Shown piece after piece: positions 1 through 5,151 of a DNA stretch of 7,723 nucleotides. The DNA is from an uncultured Pseudorhodobacter sp. (GTDB lineage Bacteria; Pseudomonadota; Alphaproteobacteria; Rhodobacterales; Rhodobacteraceae). The position numbers and the translations under genes were made by a program. The stretch lies in contig CALEMZ010000448.1 in NCBI GenBank assembly GCA_937910975.1, positions 1 through 7,723 on the forward strand. The letters run 5' to 3'. The notes below the pieces were generated by a model that searched no databases, was not told where the DNA came from, and was given only the letters and a program-made list of their open reading frames with translations. Positions within the stretch are counted from its first letter, which is position 1. Each line of letters starts with the position of its first letter.

Positions 1-287
1 GCGTTGAGGCCACCTGCCCCGGTCTCGCCCTCGCCTCTCCGCGTGACGGGAACATGCGCGGCTCGCAAGCCTCCTTCCGCCACCCCGAAGGCTACGCCAT
101 CATGCAGGCCCTGATCGCCCGCGGCGTTATTGGCGATTTCCGCGCCCCCGACATATTGCGGTTTGGCTTCACCCCGCTTTTCATAAACGAATCCGATGTG
201 GACAAAGCCATCGAAATCCTTGCCGACATCATGGCAAACACCCTCTGGGACCGCCCCGAATACAAAACCCGCGCGCGGGTCACGTGA
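1..287 (+). CDS. kynU: Kynureninase, C-terminal part (gene cut by window start)
   Basis: Only the last 94 codons are present; the frame is open from base 3 to the stop at 285-287 (TGA, followed at once by a second in-frame TGA). Kynureninase is a cytosolic PLP enzyme that cleaves L-kynurenine to anthranilate and L-alanine. The visible part carries the family's C-terminal signature: an RGSQ-SFRHPEG stretch about 17 residues in, then GVIGDFRAPD-LRFGFTPLF, in which the arginines of DFR-PD--R belong to the substrate-binding end of the enzyme, and a WDRPEY tail close to the terminus. Full-length family members are about 400 residues, so roughly three quarters lies upstream. The next gene on the same strand is tryptophan 2,3-dioxygenase, which supports the call. 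An ATG at 54 is internal, because homology continues upstream of it (SPRDGN before MRGSQ). Confidence 0.93.
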   Translation, partial: VEATCPGLALASPRDGNMRGSQASFRHPEGYAIMQALIARGVIGDFRAPDILRFGFTPLFINESDVDKAIEILADIMANTLWDRPEYKTRARVT

Positions 288-302
288 TGATACTCCCAAC
301 AT

Positions 303-321
303 CATCTTTGCAAAAATACTC
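303..321 (+). other. Short intergenic motif resembling a recurrent Rhodobacteraceae sequence
   Basis: The 19 bases CATCTTTGCAAAAATACTC (reverse complement GAGTATTTTTGCAAAGATG) lie 16 bases after the kynU stop. From memory, sequences of the form GAGTATTT-(T/G)--AAGATG recur near gene ends in Rhodobacteraceae genomes, but I cannot verify this here and see no second copy in the window. No function is assigned. Confidence 0.3.
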
Positions 322-381
322 ATGCCCACTTGGCCATGAAAATCGCCCCACGGCACATGGCACCGTAACAATCCCCCTTTG

Positions 382-397
382 CCAGCCCTCTGGCTGG
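382..397 (+). other. Perfect hairpin in the kynU-kynA gap
   Basis: CCAGCC and GGCTGG form a perfect 6-base-pair stem around a CTCT loop. It sits 117 bases before the kynA start within a 227-base intergenic stretch. No T-run follows it on either strand, so a rho-independent terminator is unlikely. It could be a leader structure of kynA or chance in GC-rich DNA. No clear promoter or protein gene was seen in the rest of 288-514. Confidence 0.3.
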
Positions 398-514
398 GCC
401 GCGTATTGGCGCAAAATTTCTGCCTTCAATGCCCTTAGCTGCCAGATTTCCGTTCACGCCGCGTAACCCCTGCCCACGCAGGCCAATTCCGTTTGAACCG
501 ATAAGGCACATGCC

Positions 515-1372
515 ATGACCGAACCAAGATGCCCCGTAAACACCCCGCTCGACCCCGCCACCGATGGGGCTGAAATGTCCTTTGATGGCCGCATGTCTTA
601 CGGCGATTACCTCGCCATTGATACCATCCTTGGCGCGCAAAACCTTCGTACCGCCGCCCATGATGAAATGCTTTTCATCATCCAGCACCAGACATCGGAG
701 CTTTGGATGCGGCTGGCGCTGCACGAACTCAATGCCGCACGCCTGTGCATCGCGGATGGCCGGGTGCGCGAGGCCTTCAAGATGCTTTCCCGCATCGCGC
801 GTATATTTGAGCAACTCAATTCCGCCTGGGATGTGCTGCGCACCATGACGCCCTCGGAATACACCCGCTTTCGCGATGATCTCGGCCAGTCCTCCGGCTT
901 TCAAAGCCACCAATACCGGCTGATCGAATTCGCCGTCGGAAACCGCAACGCAGCCATGCTGCGCCCACACGCGCATCGCGCCGATTACACCGCCCTTTTG
1001 CAGGCCGAACTTGCCCGACCCAGCCTTTATGATGAGGCGCTGCGCCATTTGCACCGCGCGGGGCTGCCTGTTCCCGAAGATGTGATCACGCGTGATCTCT
1101 CACAACCCTGGTCGGCGCACCCCGGCGTGCAAGCGGTGTGGGAAACTGTCTATCGCGATCCGGAAACTTATTGGGAAGCCTATGAGCTGGCCGAGAAACT
1201 CGTTGATTTCGAAGACTATTTTCGCCGCTGGCGCTTCAATCACGTCACCACGGTGGAGCGAATCATCGGCTTTAAGCGCGGCACGGGCGGCACATCTGGC
1301 GTGCAATATCTGCGCCGAATGCTAGAGGTAGAGCTGTTCCCGGAGCTTTGGCATCTGCGCACCACACTTTGA
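515..1372 (+). CDS. kynA: Tryptophan 2,3-dioxygenase
   Basis: This cytosolic heme enzyme adds O2 to L-tryptophan to give N-formyl-L-kynurenine, the first step of the kynurenine pathway. The 285-residue product has the usual bacterial length and all main family blocks: DEMLFIIQHQTSELW (residues 50-64, distal His58), SEYTRFRDDLGQSSGFQSHQ (114-133, with substrate-binding Tyr116 and Arg120), and FNHVTTVERIIGFKRGTGGT (241-260) with the proximal heme ligand His243. These four positions keep one constant offset of 3 from the Xanthomonas enzyme's His55, Tyr113, Arg117 and His240 (numbering from memory). The C-terminus ends in the typical LFPELWHLRTTL. The ATG start follows an AAGG Shine-Dalgarno core at 503-506. 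It follows kynU on the same strand; together with a formamidase they would turn tryptophan into anthranilate. Nothing required looks missing. Confidence 0.97.
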   Translation: MTEPRCPVNTPLDPATDGAEMSFDGRMSYGDYLAIDTILGAQNLRTAAHDEMLFIIQHQTSELWMRLALHELNAARLCIADGRVREAFKMLSRIARIFEQLNSAWDVLRTMTPSEYTRFRDDLGQSSGFQSHQYRLIEFAVGNRNAAMLRPHAHRADYTALLQAELARPSLYDEALRHLHRAGLPVPEDVITRDLSQPWSAHPGVQAVWETVYRDPETYWEAYELAEKLVDFEDYFRRWRFNHVTTVERIIGFKRGTGGTSGVQYLRRMLEVELFPELWHLRTTL

Positions 1373-1428
1373 CCGGCGAATTGGCTAATGCTTTATGGAA
1401 TGACGTTGGGTTTCTGCACCAAACGGCT

Positions 1429-1457
1429 TTGACCCTCGATTTTCTTTGTTCTATCAC
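1429..1457 (+). promoter_or_regulatory. Predicted sigma70-type promoter of the L,D-transpeptidase gene
   Basis: TTGACC at 1429-1434 (-35, five of six consensus bases) and TATCAC at 1452-1457 (-10, four of six) are separated by exactly 17 bases. Transcription would start near 1464, giving a leader of about 45 bases before the ATG at 1509. The element lies between the kynA stop and the next gene, suggesting that the transpeptidase is transcribed independently of kyn. Confidence 0.55.
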
Positions 1458-1469
1458 TAAAATTAGTGA
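1454..1469. promoter_or_regulatory. 16-base palindrome overlapping the -10 region, possible operator
   Basis: TCACTAA and TTAGTGA are perfect 7-base inverted arms around a central AA. The palindrome covers most of the predicted -10 box and the expected start point, where a bound dimeric repressor would block transcription. It is AT-rich in otherwise GC-rich DNA. The binding protein is unknown and no regulator gene is adjacent. Confidence 0.45.
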
Positions 1470-1474
1470 ATGAA

Positions 1475-1489
1475 GCCGCCTTTTGCGGC
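1475..1489 (+). other. Leader hairpin next to the ribosome binding site
   Basis: GCCGC and GCGGC form a perfect 5-base-pair stem around CTTTT. It lies in the predicted 5' leader and directly abuts the Shine-Dalgarno region AGGATAAGGG (1490-1500 area) of the L,D-transpeptidase gene. It could influence mRNA stability or ribosome access. It lacks the trailing T-run of a terminator for kynA. Confidence 0.35.
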
Positions 1490-1508
1490 AGGATAAGGGT
1501 ATATGTAA

Positions 1509-2366
1509 ATGCGTAGTTTCGGCTCCACCCCTAGCATCAAAGGCCTTTCGGTCGCCTTGGCCCTACTGCTTTCGGGTTGCGTCTCGCAGATGACAAGCAC
1601 CCCCTCTGACTCGGCCGCCGCCGCGCGCACAGCCCCGGTTGAAAAGCCGGAAGCAGCCTATGTCGCGCGGATGGATGGGCCGCATGCCATCCCCGCCGTG
1701 CCGCTTGAGAAATTGCCCGACGCCCTGCGTCGCCAAGAGGTCGCCTATACCACCGACCGCCCTGCAGGCTCCATCATCATCCACCCCGGCCAGAAATTCC
1801 TCTATTTCGTAACCGGGCGGAACAAGGCCATCCGCTATGGCATTTCAGTTGGCAAAGCAGGGTTCGAATGGGCGGGCGAGGCTGTGGTTTCGGAAACCAA
1901 GAACTGGCCCACCTGGACCCCGCCAAAAGAGATGATCGAGCGCAGCCCAAAACTGGAAGAGTGGAAAGACGGCCAGCCCGGTGGGCCGACCAACCCGCTG
2001 GGGGCCCGCGCGATTTACCTGCTCTCGGGTGGGCGCGATTATGGCTACCGCATCCATGGTACGCCCGATTGGTGGTCGATCGGCAAAAACGCCTCCTCGG
2101 GTTGCATCCGCATGATCCAGCAAGACGTGATTGATCTTCACCAGCGTGTGCAACCGGGGGCCGCTGTGCTCGTACTCAATACCGATGGCTCCATGCCCAA
2201 AGGTCTGAAAGTTCCGCCACCACCAAAGCCCAAGAAGGTCGTGGTCACCGCGCCCGAAGTGCCAGAGTTGGTGATCAGAACCGTTTCCTATCAGCCACAA
2301 ACCGCTGCGGCTGTAACCGCGACAAACGTGCCGCTGGTAGTAACGCCAACACCCACAAGCCCCTGA
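1509..2366 (+). CDS. L,D-transpeptidase (YkuD domain) lipoprotein
   Basis: The 285-residue protein has a lipoprotein signal: positive residues, a hydrophobic stretch at about 13-21 and the lipobox LSGC with Cys24. Ser at +2 rather than Asp suggests outer-membrane sorting by the E. coli rule. After a linker of about 60 residues, the YkuD/ErfK catalytic domain spans roughly residues 86-226. It contains the active-site signature, with His183 in RIHGTP and the nucleophile Cys199 in SSGCIRM, 16 residues apart. Such enzymes form 3-3 peptidoglycan crosslinks or attach proteins to meso-diaminopimelate in the periplasm; in some Alphaproteobacteria and Coxiella, relatives attach outer-membrane beta-barrel proteins. 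Which reaction applies here cannot be told. A tail of about 60 residues after the domain is rich in Pro, Val and Thr and looks disordered. The ATG is preceded by AGGATAAGGG. The gene has its own predicted promoter and a strong terminator. Confidence 0.92.
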   Translation: MRSFGSTPSIKGLSVALALLLSGCVSQMTSTPSDSAAAARTAPVEKPEAAYVARMDGPHAIPAVPLEKLPDALRRQEVAYTTDRPAGSIIIHPGQKFLYFVTGRNKAIRYGISVGKAGFEWAGEAVVSETKNWPTWTPPKEMIERSPKLEEWKDGQPGGPTNPLGARAIYLLSGGRDYGYRIHGTPDWWSIGKNASSGCIRMIQQDVIDLHQRVQPGAAVLVLNTDGSMPKGLKVPPPPKPKKVVVTAPEVPELVIRTVSYQPQTAAAVTATNVPLVVTPTPTSP

Positions 2367-2387
2367 GGCATCCTGATCCGGGACATC

Positions 2388-2419
2388 AAAAAGGCGGGCC
2401 GATTCCGGTCCGCCTTTTT
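2388..2419. terminator. Bidirectional rho-independent terminator
   Basis: AAAAAGGCGG (2388-2397) pairs perfectly with CCGCCTTTTT (2410-2419). The stem is extended by a G-T pair (2398/2409) and two G-C pairs (2399-2400/2407-2408), leaving a 6-base loop. A T-run ends the stem on both strands, so it can serve the L,D-transpeptidase gene on the plus strand and the convergent cytochrome/amidotransferase genes on the minus strand. Confidence 0.9.
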
Positions 2420-2431
2420 CGTTTCAGGCCC

Positions 2432-2461
2432 CCGGCGCCTCAGAATACCGGCGCCTCAGAA
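2432..2461. repeat. Short tandem duplication, period 16, over the cytochrome stop
   Basis: CCGGCGCCTCAGAA occurs at 2432-2445 and again at 2448-2461, joined by TA. The second copy contains the stop codon of the minus-strand cytochrome gene (TCA at 2456-2458); the first carries the same TCA triplet beyond the gene. It looks like a recent small duplication at the gene's 3' end. Confidence 0.75.
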
Positions 2462-2872
2462 AATGCCATTCGCCCTTTGCAAGGCCCGCACATAGGCGAC
2501 AATCGCTGCAACCTCCGCCTCGGAAACCCCCTTCACGGGCAGCATATTTCCAAAGCTCCAATGATGCGCGCGCACGCCATTGAGCACCGCTAAGTAAAAC
2601 GCAGCGTCTCCGTGATGCGACGGCTCATAGATCTTATGCAAAAGCGGTGGGCCAGCGCCATCGACGCCCACACCGTTCACGCCATGGCACGCCGCGCAAT
2701 TGGCAGCAAAAAGGACTTCCCCCGCCTGCGCCTCGCCTTGCAATTCTGGTACAACCACCGCGGCTATCGCGGCACCCGGTGCGGCATCAGGCCATTGTGA
2801 CCAGACAGCCACCCCAACACCAAGCATCGCGGCACCAATTATCACCCGGTAGTTTGACGAAAAATCCAACAT
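2456..2872 (-). CDS. Membrane-anchored class I cytochrome c
   Basis: The 138-residue product has a hydrophobic N-terminal segment (about residues 9-24, followed by WSQWPDAAPG) that acts as a signal anchor or signal peptide. A single mono-heme cytochrome c domain follows in the periplasm. Covalent heme attachment is by Cys59-Ala-Ala-Cys62-His63 in FAANCAACHG; Met110 in FGNMLPV is the likely sixth ligand. The C-terminal helix SEAEVAAIVAYVRALQ is typical of class I c-type cytochromes. It should act as an electron carrier, but no partner oxidase or dehydrogenase is in the window. The ATG at 2872 (MLDFSS) is chosen because it directly precedes the anchor; the frame stays open upstream to 3148, but that part lies inside the neighbouring amidotransferase gene. 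The ribosome binding site is weak (GGGG eight bases ahead). It lies 73 bases after the amidotransferase gene on the same strand and may be cotranscribed. Confidence 0.88.
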   Translation of the reverse strand: MLDFSSNYRVIIGAAMLGVGVAVWSQWPDAAPGAAIAAVVVPELQGEAQAGEVLFAANCAACHGVNGVGVDGAGPPLLHKIYEPSHHGDAAFYLAVLNGVRAHHWSFGNMLPVKGVSEAEVAAIVAYVRALQRANGIF

Positions 2873-2873
2873 T

Positions 2874-2904
2874 TCAACAGCCCCGCATACATATCTCCCC
2901 CCCC
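2874..2904 (-). promoter_or_regulatory. Cytochrome c leader with G8 tract and mini-ORFs
   Basis: On the minus strand a run of eight G (plus-strand C at 2897-2904) is followed by AGATATGTATG. The first ATG (2892) opens a 16-codon frame that overlaps the cytochrome start and ends at 2842. The second ATG (2888) opens a five-triplet frame, ATGCGGGGCTGTTGA, whose stop ends one base before the cytochrome ATG. The G8 run is the strongest Shine-Dalgarno-like sequence here and fits these upstream ATGs better than the annotated start. Translational coupling is possible but unproven. Confidence 0.35.
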
Positions 2905-2908
2905 TAAA

Positions 2909-2929
2909 GCCTTCCAGCAGGGGTAAGGC
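2909..2929 (-). terminator. Weak candidate terminator or hairpin after the amidotransferase gene
   Basis: GCCTT and AAGGC form a 5-base-pair stem, extended by two C-G pairs after a one-base bulge. On the minus strand the stem is followed only by TTTA and then the G8 run. It lies 17 bases beyond the amidotransferase stop. The short U-run means readthrough into the cytochrome gene is likely. Confidence 0.28.
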
Positions 2930-2945
2930 AAGCTCTCTATCGCGG

Positions 2946-3743
2946 CTATTCCCCAGCCAAGGCCCGCGCCACGGGCCTGTGCCCTGCCGCCCAATCCGCC
3001 GCAGCCTTGCCAAAAGCGGTGAACAAAGGGCGCGACACCGGGTCGGCCTCGGCATTCCATTCGGGGTGCCACTGCACCGATAGGGTAAACCCCAGCGCAT
3101 CCTTGATATAAATCGCCTCAGGCGTGCCATCTGGGGCATGCCCATCAATCACCACCCGCTGCCCCGCCGTCCGAATGCCCTGCCCGTGCAGCGTGTTTGT
3201 CATCACCTCATCCGCGCCCATCAACCGCGCGAACACCCCCCCCGGCTGGAAGCGCACGACATGGCGTAGCGCGAATTTTTCCTCAATCGTGCCATCCGGC
3301 GGCATCCGATGGTTCATCCGCCCCGGCAAATCCCGTATCTCGGGGTAAAGCGAGCCACCCATGGCCACATTCACCTCCTGAAACCCACGGCAAATACCAA
3401 GAAAGGGCTGGCCCCGCGCCACACAAGCGCGCACCAAGGGCAAAGTAATCGCATCGCGGCAACGGTCAAAATCGCCATGCGCCGGCGTTTCATCCTCACC
3501 ATATTCGGATGGATGCACATTCGGGCGCCCACCCGTCAACAAGAACCCGTCGCACAGTTCCAACAGCTCGTCCACGCTCACAAAATGCGGGTCCGAGGGG
3601 ATGATGATCGGTAAACAGCCCGCCACTTTGGCCACCGCCTGGCTGTTCATCGTGCCTCCGGCATGGACCGGGTAGCTTTCATTCAGCAGGTTCATATTAC
3701 CGATAATCCCCACAACAGGGCGGCGCGCGGCGGTCAGTGTCAT
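2946..3743 (-). CDS. Class I glutamine amidotransferase, gamma-glutamyl-GABA hydrolase (PuuD) family
   Basis: The 265-residue protein belongs to the peptidase C26 branch of class I glutamine amidotransferases. E. coli PuuD (254 residues) hydrolyses gamma-glutamyl-GABA to glutamate and GABA in putrescine breakdown. The triad is visible: nucleophile Cys118 in FLGICRGFQE, and His226 and Glu228 in VQWHPEW. Other family marks are the N-terminal PVVGIIGN start, TGGRPNVHPSEYGE (residues 70-83) with a glycine-rich loop, and NTLHGQGI (183-190). Cys118 aligns with the reported PuuD nucleophile Cys114 at a small offset. No fused synthetase domain is present, so it is a stand-alone hydrolase, presumably cytosolic. 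No other puu genes are next to it, so the substrate may be a different gamma-glutamyl compound. The ATG at 3743 has only a weak GGGA upstream. The cytochrome c gene follows 73 bases downstream. Confidence 0.85.
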   Translation of the reverse strand: MTLTAARRPVVGIIGNMNLLNESYPVHAGGTMNSQAVAKVAGCLPIIIPSDPHFVSVDELLELCDGFLLTGGRPNVHPSEYGEDETPAHGDFDRCRDAITLPLVRACVARGQPFLGICRGFQEVNVAMGGSLYPEIRDLPGRMNHRMPPDGTIEEKFALRHVVRFQPGGVFARLMGADEVMTNTLHGQGIRTAGQRVVIDGHAPDGTPEAIYIKDALGFTLSVQWHPEWNAEADPVSRPLFTAFGKAAADWAAGHRPVARALAGE

Positions 3744-3922
3744 CGGGCAATCCCGGCTAAGGCAAATGGCATGACGCTAGGATAGGCCATGACATGACAA
3801 AGGTGAAGACCCCGCAGTGCATCACAAATCCTTGATTTACCATCCCTCAAGCCCCCCTTATTTCGCGCAATCACGTCACTATTTCAAACATTGAGAATAG
3901 CATCAAAAGCTAATGTTTTACC
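3744..3922. other. Intergenic region, amidotransferase upstream side
   Basis: These 179 bases separate the toxin stop from the amidotransferase start, both genes on the minus strand. The part from about 3880 on is clearly more AT-rich than the rest of the window, and this continues into the last codons of the toxin gene. No convincing promoter, terminator or small gene could be placed. A CTTGA/TCAAG pair with an 11-base loop is present around 3830-3850 but is too weak to call. Confidence 0.4.
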
Positions 3923-4660
3923 TTATAAATGCAGTGTAGCATTATGAATTATAAGAAATTTATCCACGCCAACCTCAAAGGTAAAGCGCGTCTTCTTCGT
4001 CTCACAACTGGCCCGCACCAGTGGTTCGGTATAAAGCACATGCCATGTTTGCTGCCTGATGGGCCGGGGCTTGACGAAAGCGCGGCAGGTCAGCACCGCC
4101 ACATTCGCGGCATGGTCCGGCGCGCGCACCGACGCATAGCGAATGGCCTCGCCCCCCGCCGCGCGCAGCGCATCCGCCAGCCTCAGGCAATCACTGTAAT
4201 CCTGCGGTGCCATCCAATCGCCTTGCCCCGCCCAGTCCGGGGCGGTTAGGTCCAGTGCAAAAGGCGTCTGAATATCGGCCTGCACCGCCGTGTATTCAAT
4301 CGCCCGGCGCGGCAGCGGAGTGCCCTCCGAGGCCCGGAAAAACCCCAGCGCCCCCCAGATCATCTCGCACAACGCCGTCAGCGGTGCCTCAGAGCCATAC
4401 CAAACCCCCGGCGTGCGCCCGCGTCGCCGGAAACGCGAATCCCTCGGATAGCAGCCATAGCGAAACGGCGACCAGAATTGATAATCGAGATGCTGGCAGT
4501 CTTCCGGCACCGGGGGTTTGCTGGCCTCCAGCATCGCCTCCAGCACGTCATGTTCTTCAAATGTATCGACAATGCGGATGGTCGAGGATCGGTACTGCCC
4601 TTCGATAATCCGCCACAACCCTTTGGCGTAAGGCCTCAGCGCGCCCTCAAACGGGGGCAC
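3923..4660 (-). CDS. RES-domain toxin (NAD+-degrading type) of an RES-Xre module
   Basis: The 245-residue protein matches the longer proteobacterial form of RES toxins. Characterised members (Mycobacterium MbcT, Pseudomonas putida Res) break down NAD+ and stop growth; the related ParT modifies a metabolic enzyme with ADP-ribose. Visible family marks are LWRIIEGQ near the N-terminus, SPFRYGCYPRDSRFRRRG (residues 64-81, conserved Arg67), VWYGSEAPLTALCEMIW (87-102, Tyr88 and Glu99), DYSDCLRLADALRAAGGE (154-171) and IRYASVRAPDHAANVAVL (173-190, Ser177 and Asn186). The Arg, Glu and Ser that name the domain are all there, so it is probably active. The start is GTG at 4660, inside the last codons of the antitoxin gene (14-base overlap), which suggests translational coupling and lower toxin yield. 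An ordinary ATG start is not available nearby. The AT-rich 3' end differs from neighbouring genes. Confidence 0.9.
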   Translation of the reverse strand: MPPFEGALRPYAKGLWRIIEGQYRSSTIRIVDTFEEHDVLEAMLEASKPPVPEDCQHLDYQFWSPFRYGCYPRDSRFRRRGRTPGVWYGSEAPLTALCEMIWGALGFFRASEGTPLPRRAIEYTAVQADIQTPFALDLTAPDWAGQGDWMAPQDYSDCLRLADALRAAGGEAIRYASVRAPDHAANVAVLTCRAFVKPRPIRQQTWHVLYTEPLVRASCETKKTRFTFEVGVDKFLIIHNATLHL

Positions 4661-5027
4661 GCGCGGCGTCCAGATAGTTCATCACATCAATCAGCCCGGT
4701 GGCCTGCGCGATCAATTCCTTGGGCCGCCCGCCAAGGTCCGCGTTCGGGTTGGCCATCCAGCCACGGATCACCGCAGCCTCGCCCCCCGCAATCGCATCA
4801 AGCGCGCGAAACAGGCGGATCACACAAAGCGCCAATTCCAGCGGTTTGCCCTCAAGATCAAATCCGCCGCCCTTCATGCGACTGACGCTTGGCTCCGAAA
4901 GCCCGATCGCGCGGGCAAGCTCGCGCTGCGACAGGCCAAGCTCACGTGCGGCGTTGAACACCGCCTTCGCGGCGACACGGCCGGGGAAATGGCTTAGATC
5001 TGTTTTGGTCAGGGCTTGCGCGGTCAT
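4647..5027 (-). CDS. Xre/MbcA/ParS-type antitoxin with DUF2384 domain
   Basis: The 126-residue protein has two parts. Residues 20-55 carry an Xre-like helix-turn-helix (ARELGLSQRELARAIGLSEP followed by SVSRMKGG) that should bind the operator. Residues about 60-122 form the toxin-binding MbcA/ParS C-terminal domain, with its signature WMANPNADLGGRPKELI (90-106) and a terminal NYLDAARAPV that in characterised complexes reaches into the toxin's active site. It neutralises the RES protein encoded directly downstream and probably represses its own operon. The ATG at 5027 is chosen over an upstream in-frame ATG because an AGGAG Shine-Dalgarno lies eight bases before it and a promoter-bearing palindrome lies just upstream. 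The stop is within the toxin reading frame, so antitoxin is made first, as expected for this family. Confidence 0.92.
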   Translation of the reverse strand: MTAQALTKTDLSHFPGRVAAKAVFNAARELGLSQRELARAIGLSEPSVSRMKGGGFDLEGKPLELALCVIRLFRALDAIAGGEAAVIRGWMANPNADLGGRPKELIAQATGLIDVMNYLDAARAPV

Positions 5028-5030
5028 GGT

Positions 5031-5073
5031 GATTTCTCCTGAAACAATGTATAGCATAATTTCAGGAGAAATC
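5031..5073. promoter_or_regulatory. Operator palindrome of the toxin-antitoxin operon
   Basis: GATTTCTCCTGAAA (5031-5044) and TTTCAGGAGAAATC (5060-5073) are perfect 14-base inverted repeats. ATG/CAT (5047-5049/5055-5057) adds three more symmetric pairs inside, so 17 of 21 symmetric positions match about the centre at 5052. One arm ends three bases before the antitoxin ATG and contains its Shine-Dalgarno; the other overlaps the -35 box. This is the arrangement expected for autoregulation by the helix-turn-helix antitoxin or its complex with the toxin. Confidence 0.85.
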
Positions 5074-5075
5074 AA
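5048..5075 (-). promoter_or_regulatory. Predicted promoter of the toxin-antitoxin operon
   Basis: On the minus strand TTGATT (5075-5070, -35) and TATACA (5053-5048, -10) are separated by 16 bases. A TG one base ahead of the -10 gives it extended -10 character. Both boxes lie within or against the 43-base palindrome, so a protein on the palindrome would exclude RNA polymerase. The expected start is near 5041, giving a leader of about 14 bases that retains the AGGAG ribosome binding site and not the whole palindrome. Confidence 0.6.
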
Positions 5076-5151
5076 TAGAAACCACCCGGTCCGCAGCCCA
5101 GCGCCCCCGTGAACGGGTGCGGATGAGCGCGGGCGCGGGTTAAACCTTGTT

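Noticed and set aside
284..466. A 60-codon plus-strand frame beginning with GTG at the kynU stop
   Set aside because: It has no domain, no clear ribosome binding site of its own and an unremarkable composition; the overlap with the kynU stop can be coincidence.
320..1054. A 244-codon open frame on the minus strand antisense to kynA
   Set aside because: It lies almost entirely opposite an unmistakable dioxygenase gene, has no recognisable motif, and long antisense frames are common in GC-rich codon-biased DNA.
1845..2300. A 151-codon minus-strand frame inside the L,D-transpeptidase gene
   Set aside because: It is antisense to a gene with intact catalytic motifs and shows no protein-like pattern.
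2873..3148. Upstream extension of the cytochrome c frame into the amidotransferase gene
   Set aside because: The extra 92 residues are Arg/Gly-rich, overlap the conserved C-terminal part of the amidotransferase on the same strand, and would displace the signal anchor from the N-terminus.
3779..3800. TTGTCA and TATCCT as a promoter for the amidotransferase gene on the minus strand
   Set aside because: The two boxes are only 10 bases apart, too close for a sigma70 promoter.
4207..4608. A 133-codon plus-strand frame inside the RES toxin gene
   Set aside because: It is Pro/Ser/Arg-rich, typical of a reverse-strand shadow of a GC-rich gene, while the RES motifs on the minus strand are clear.
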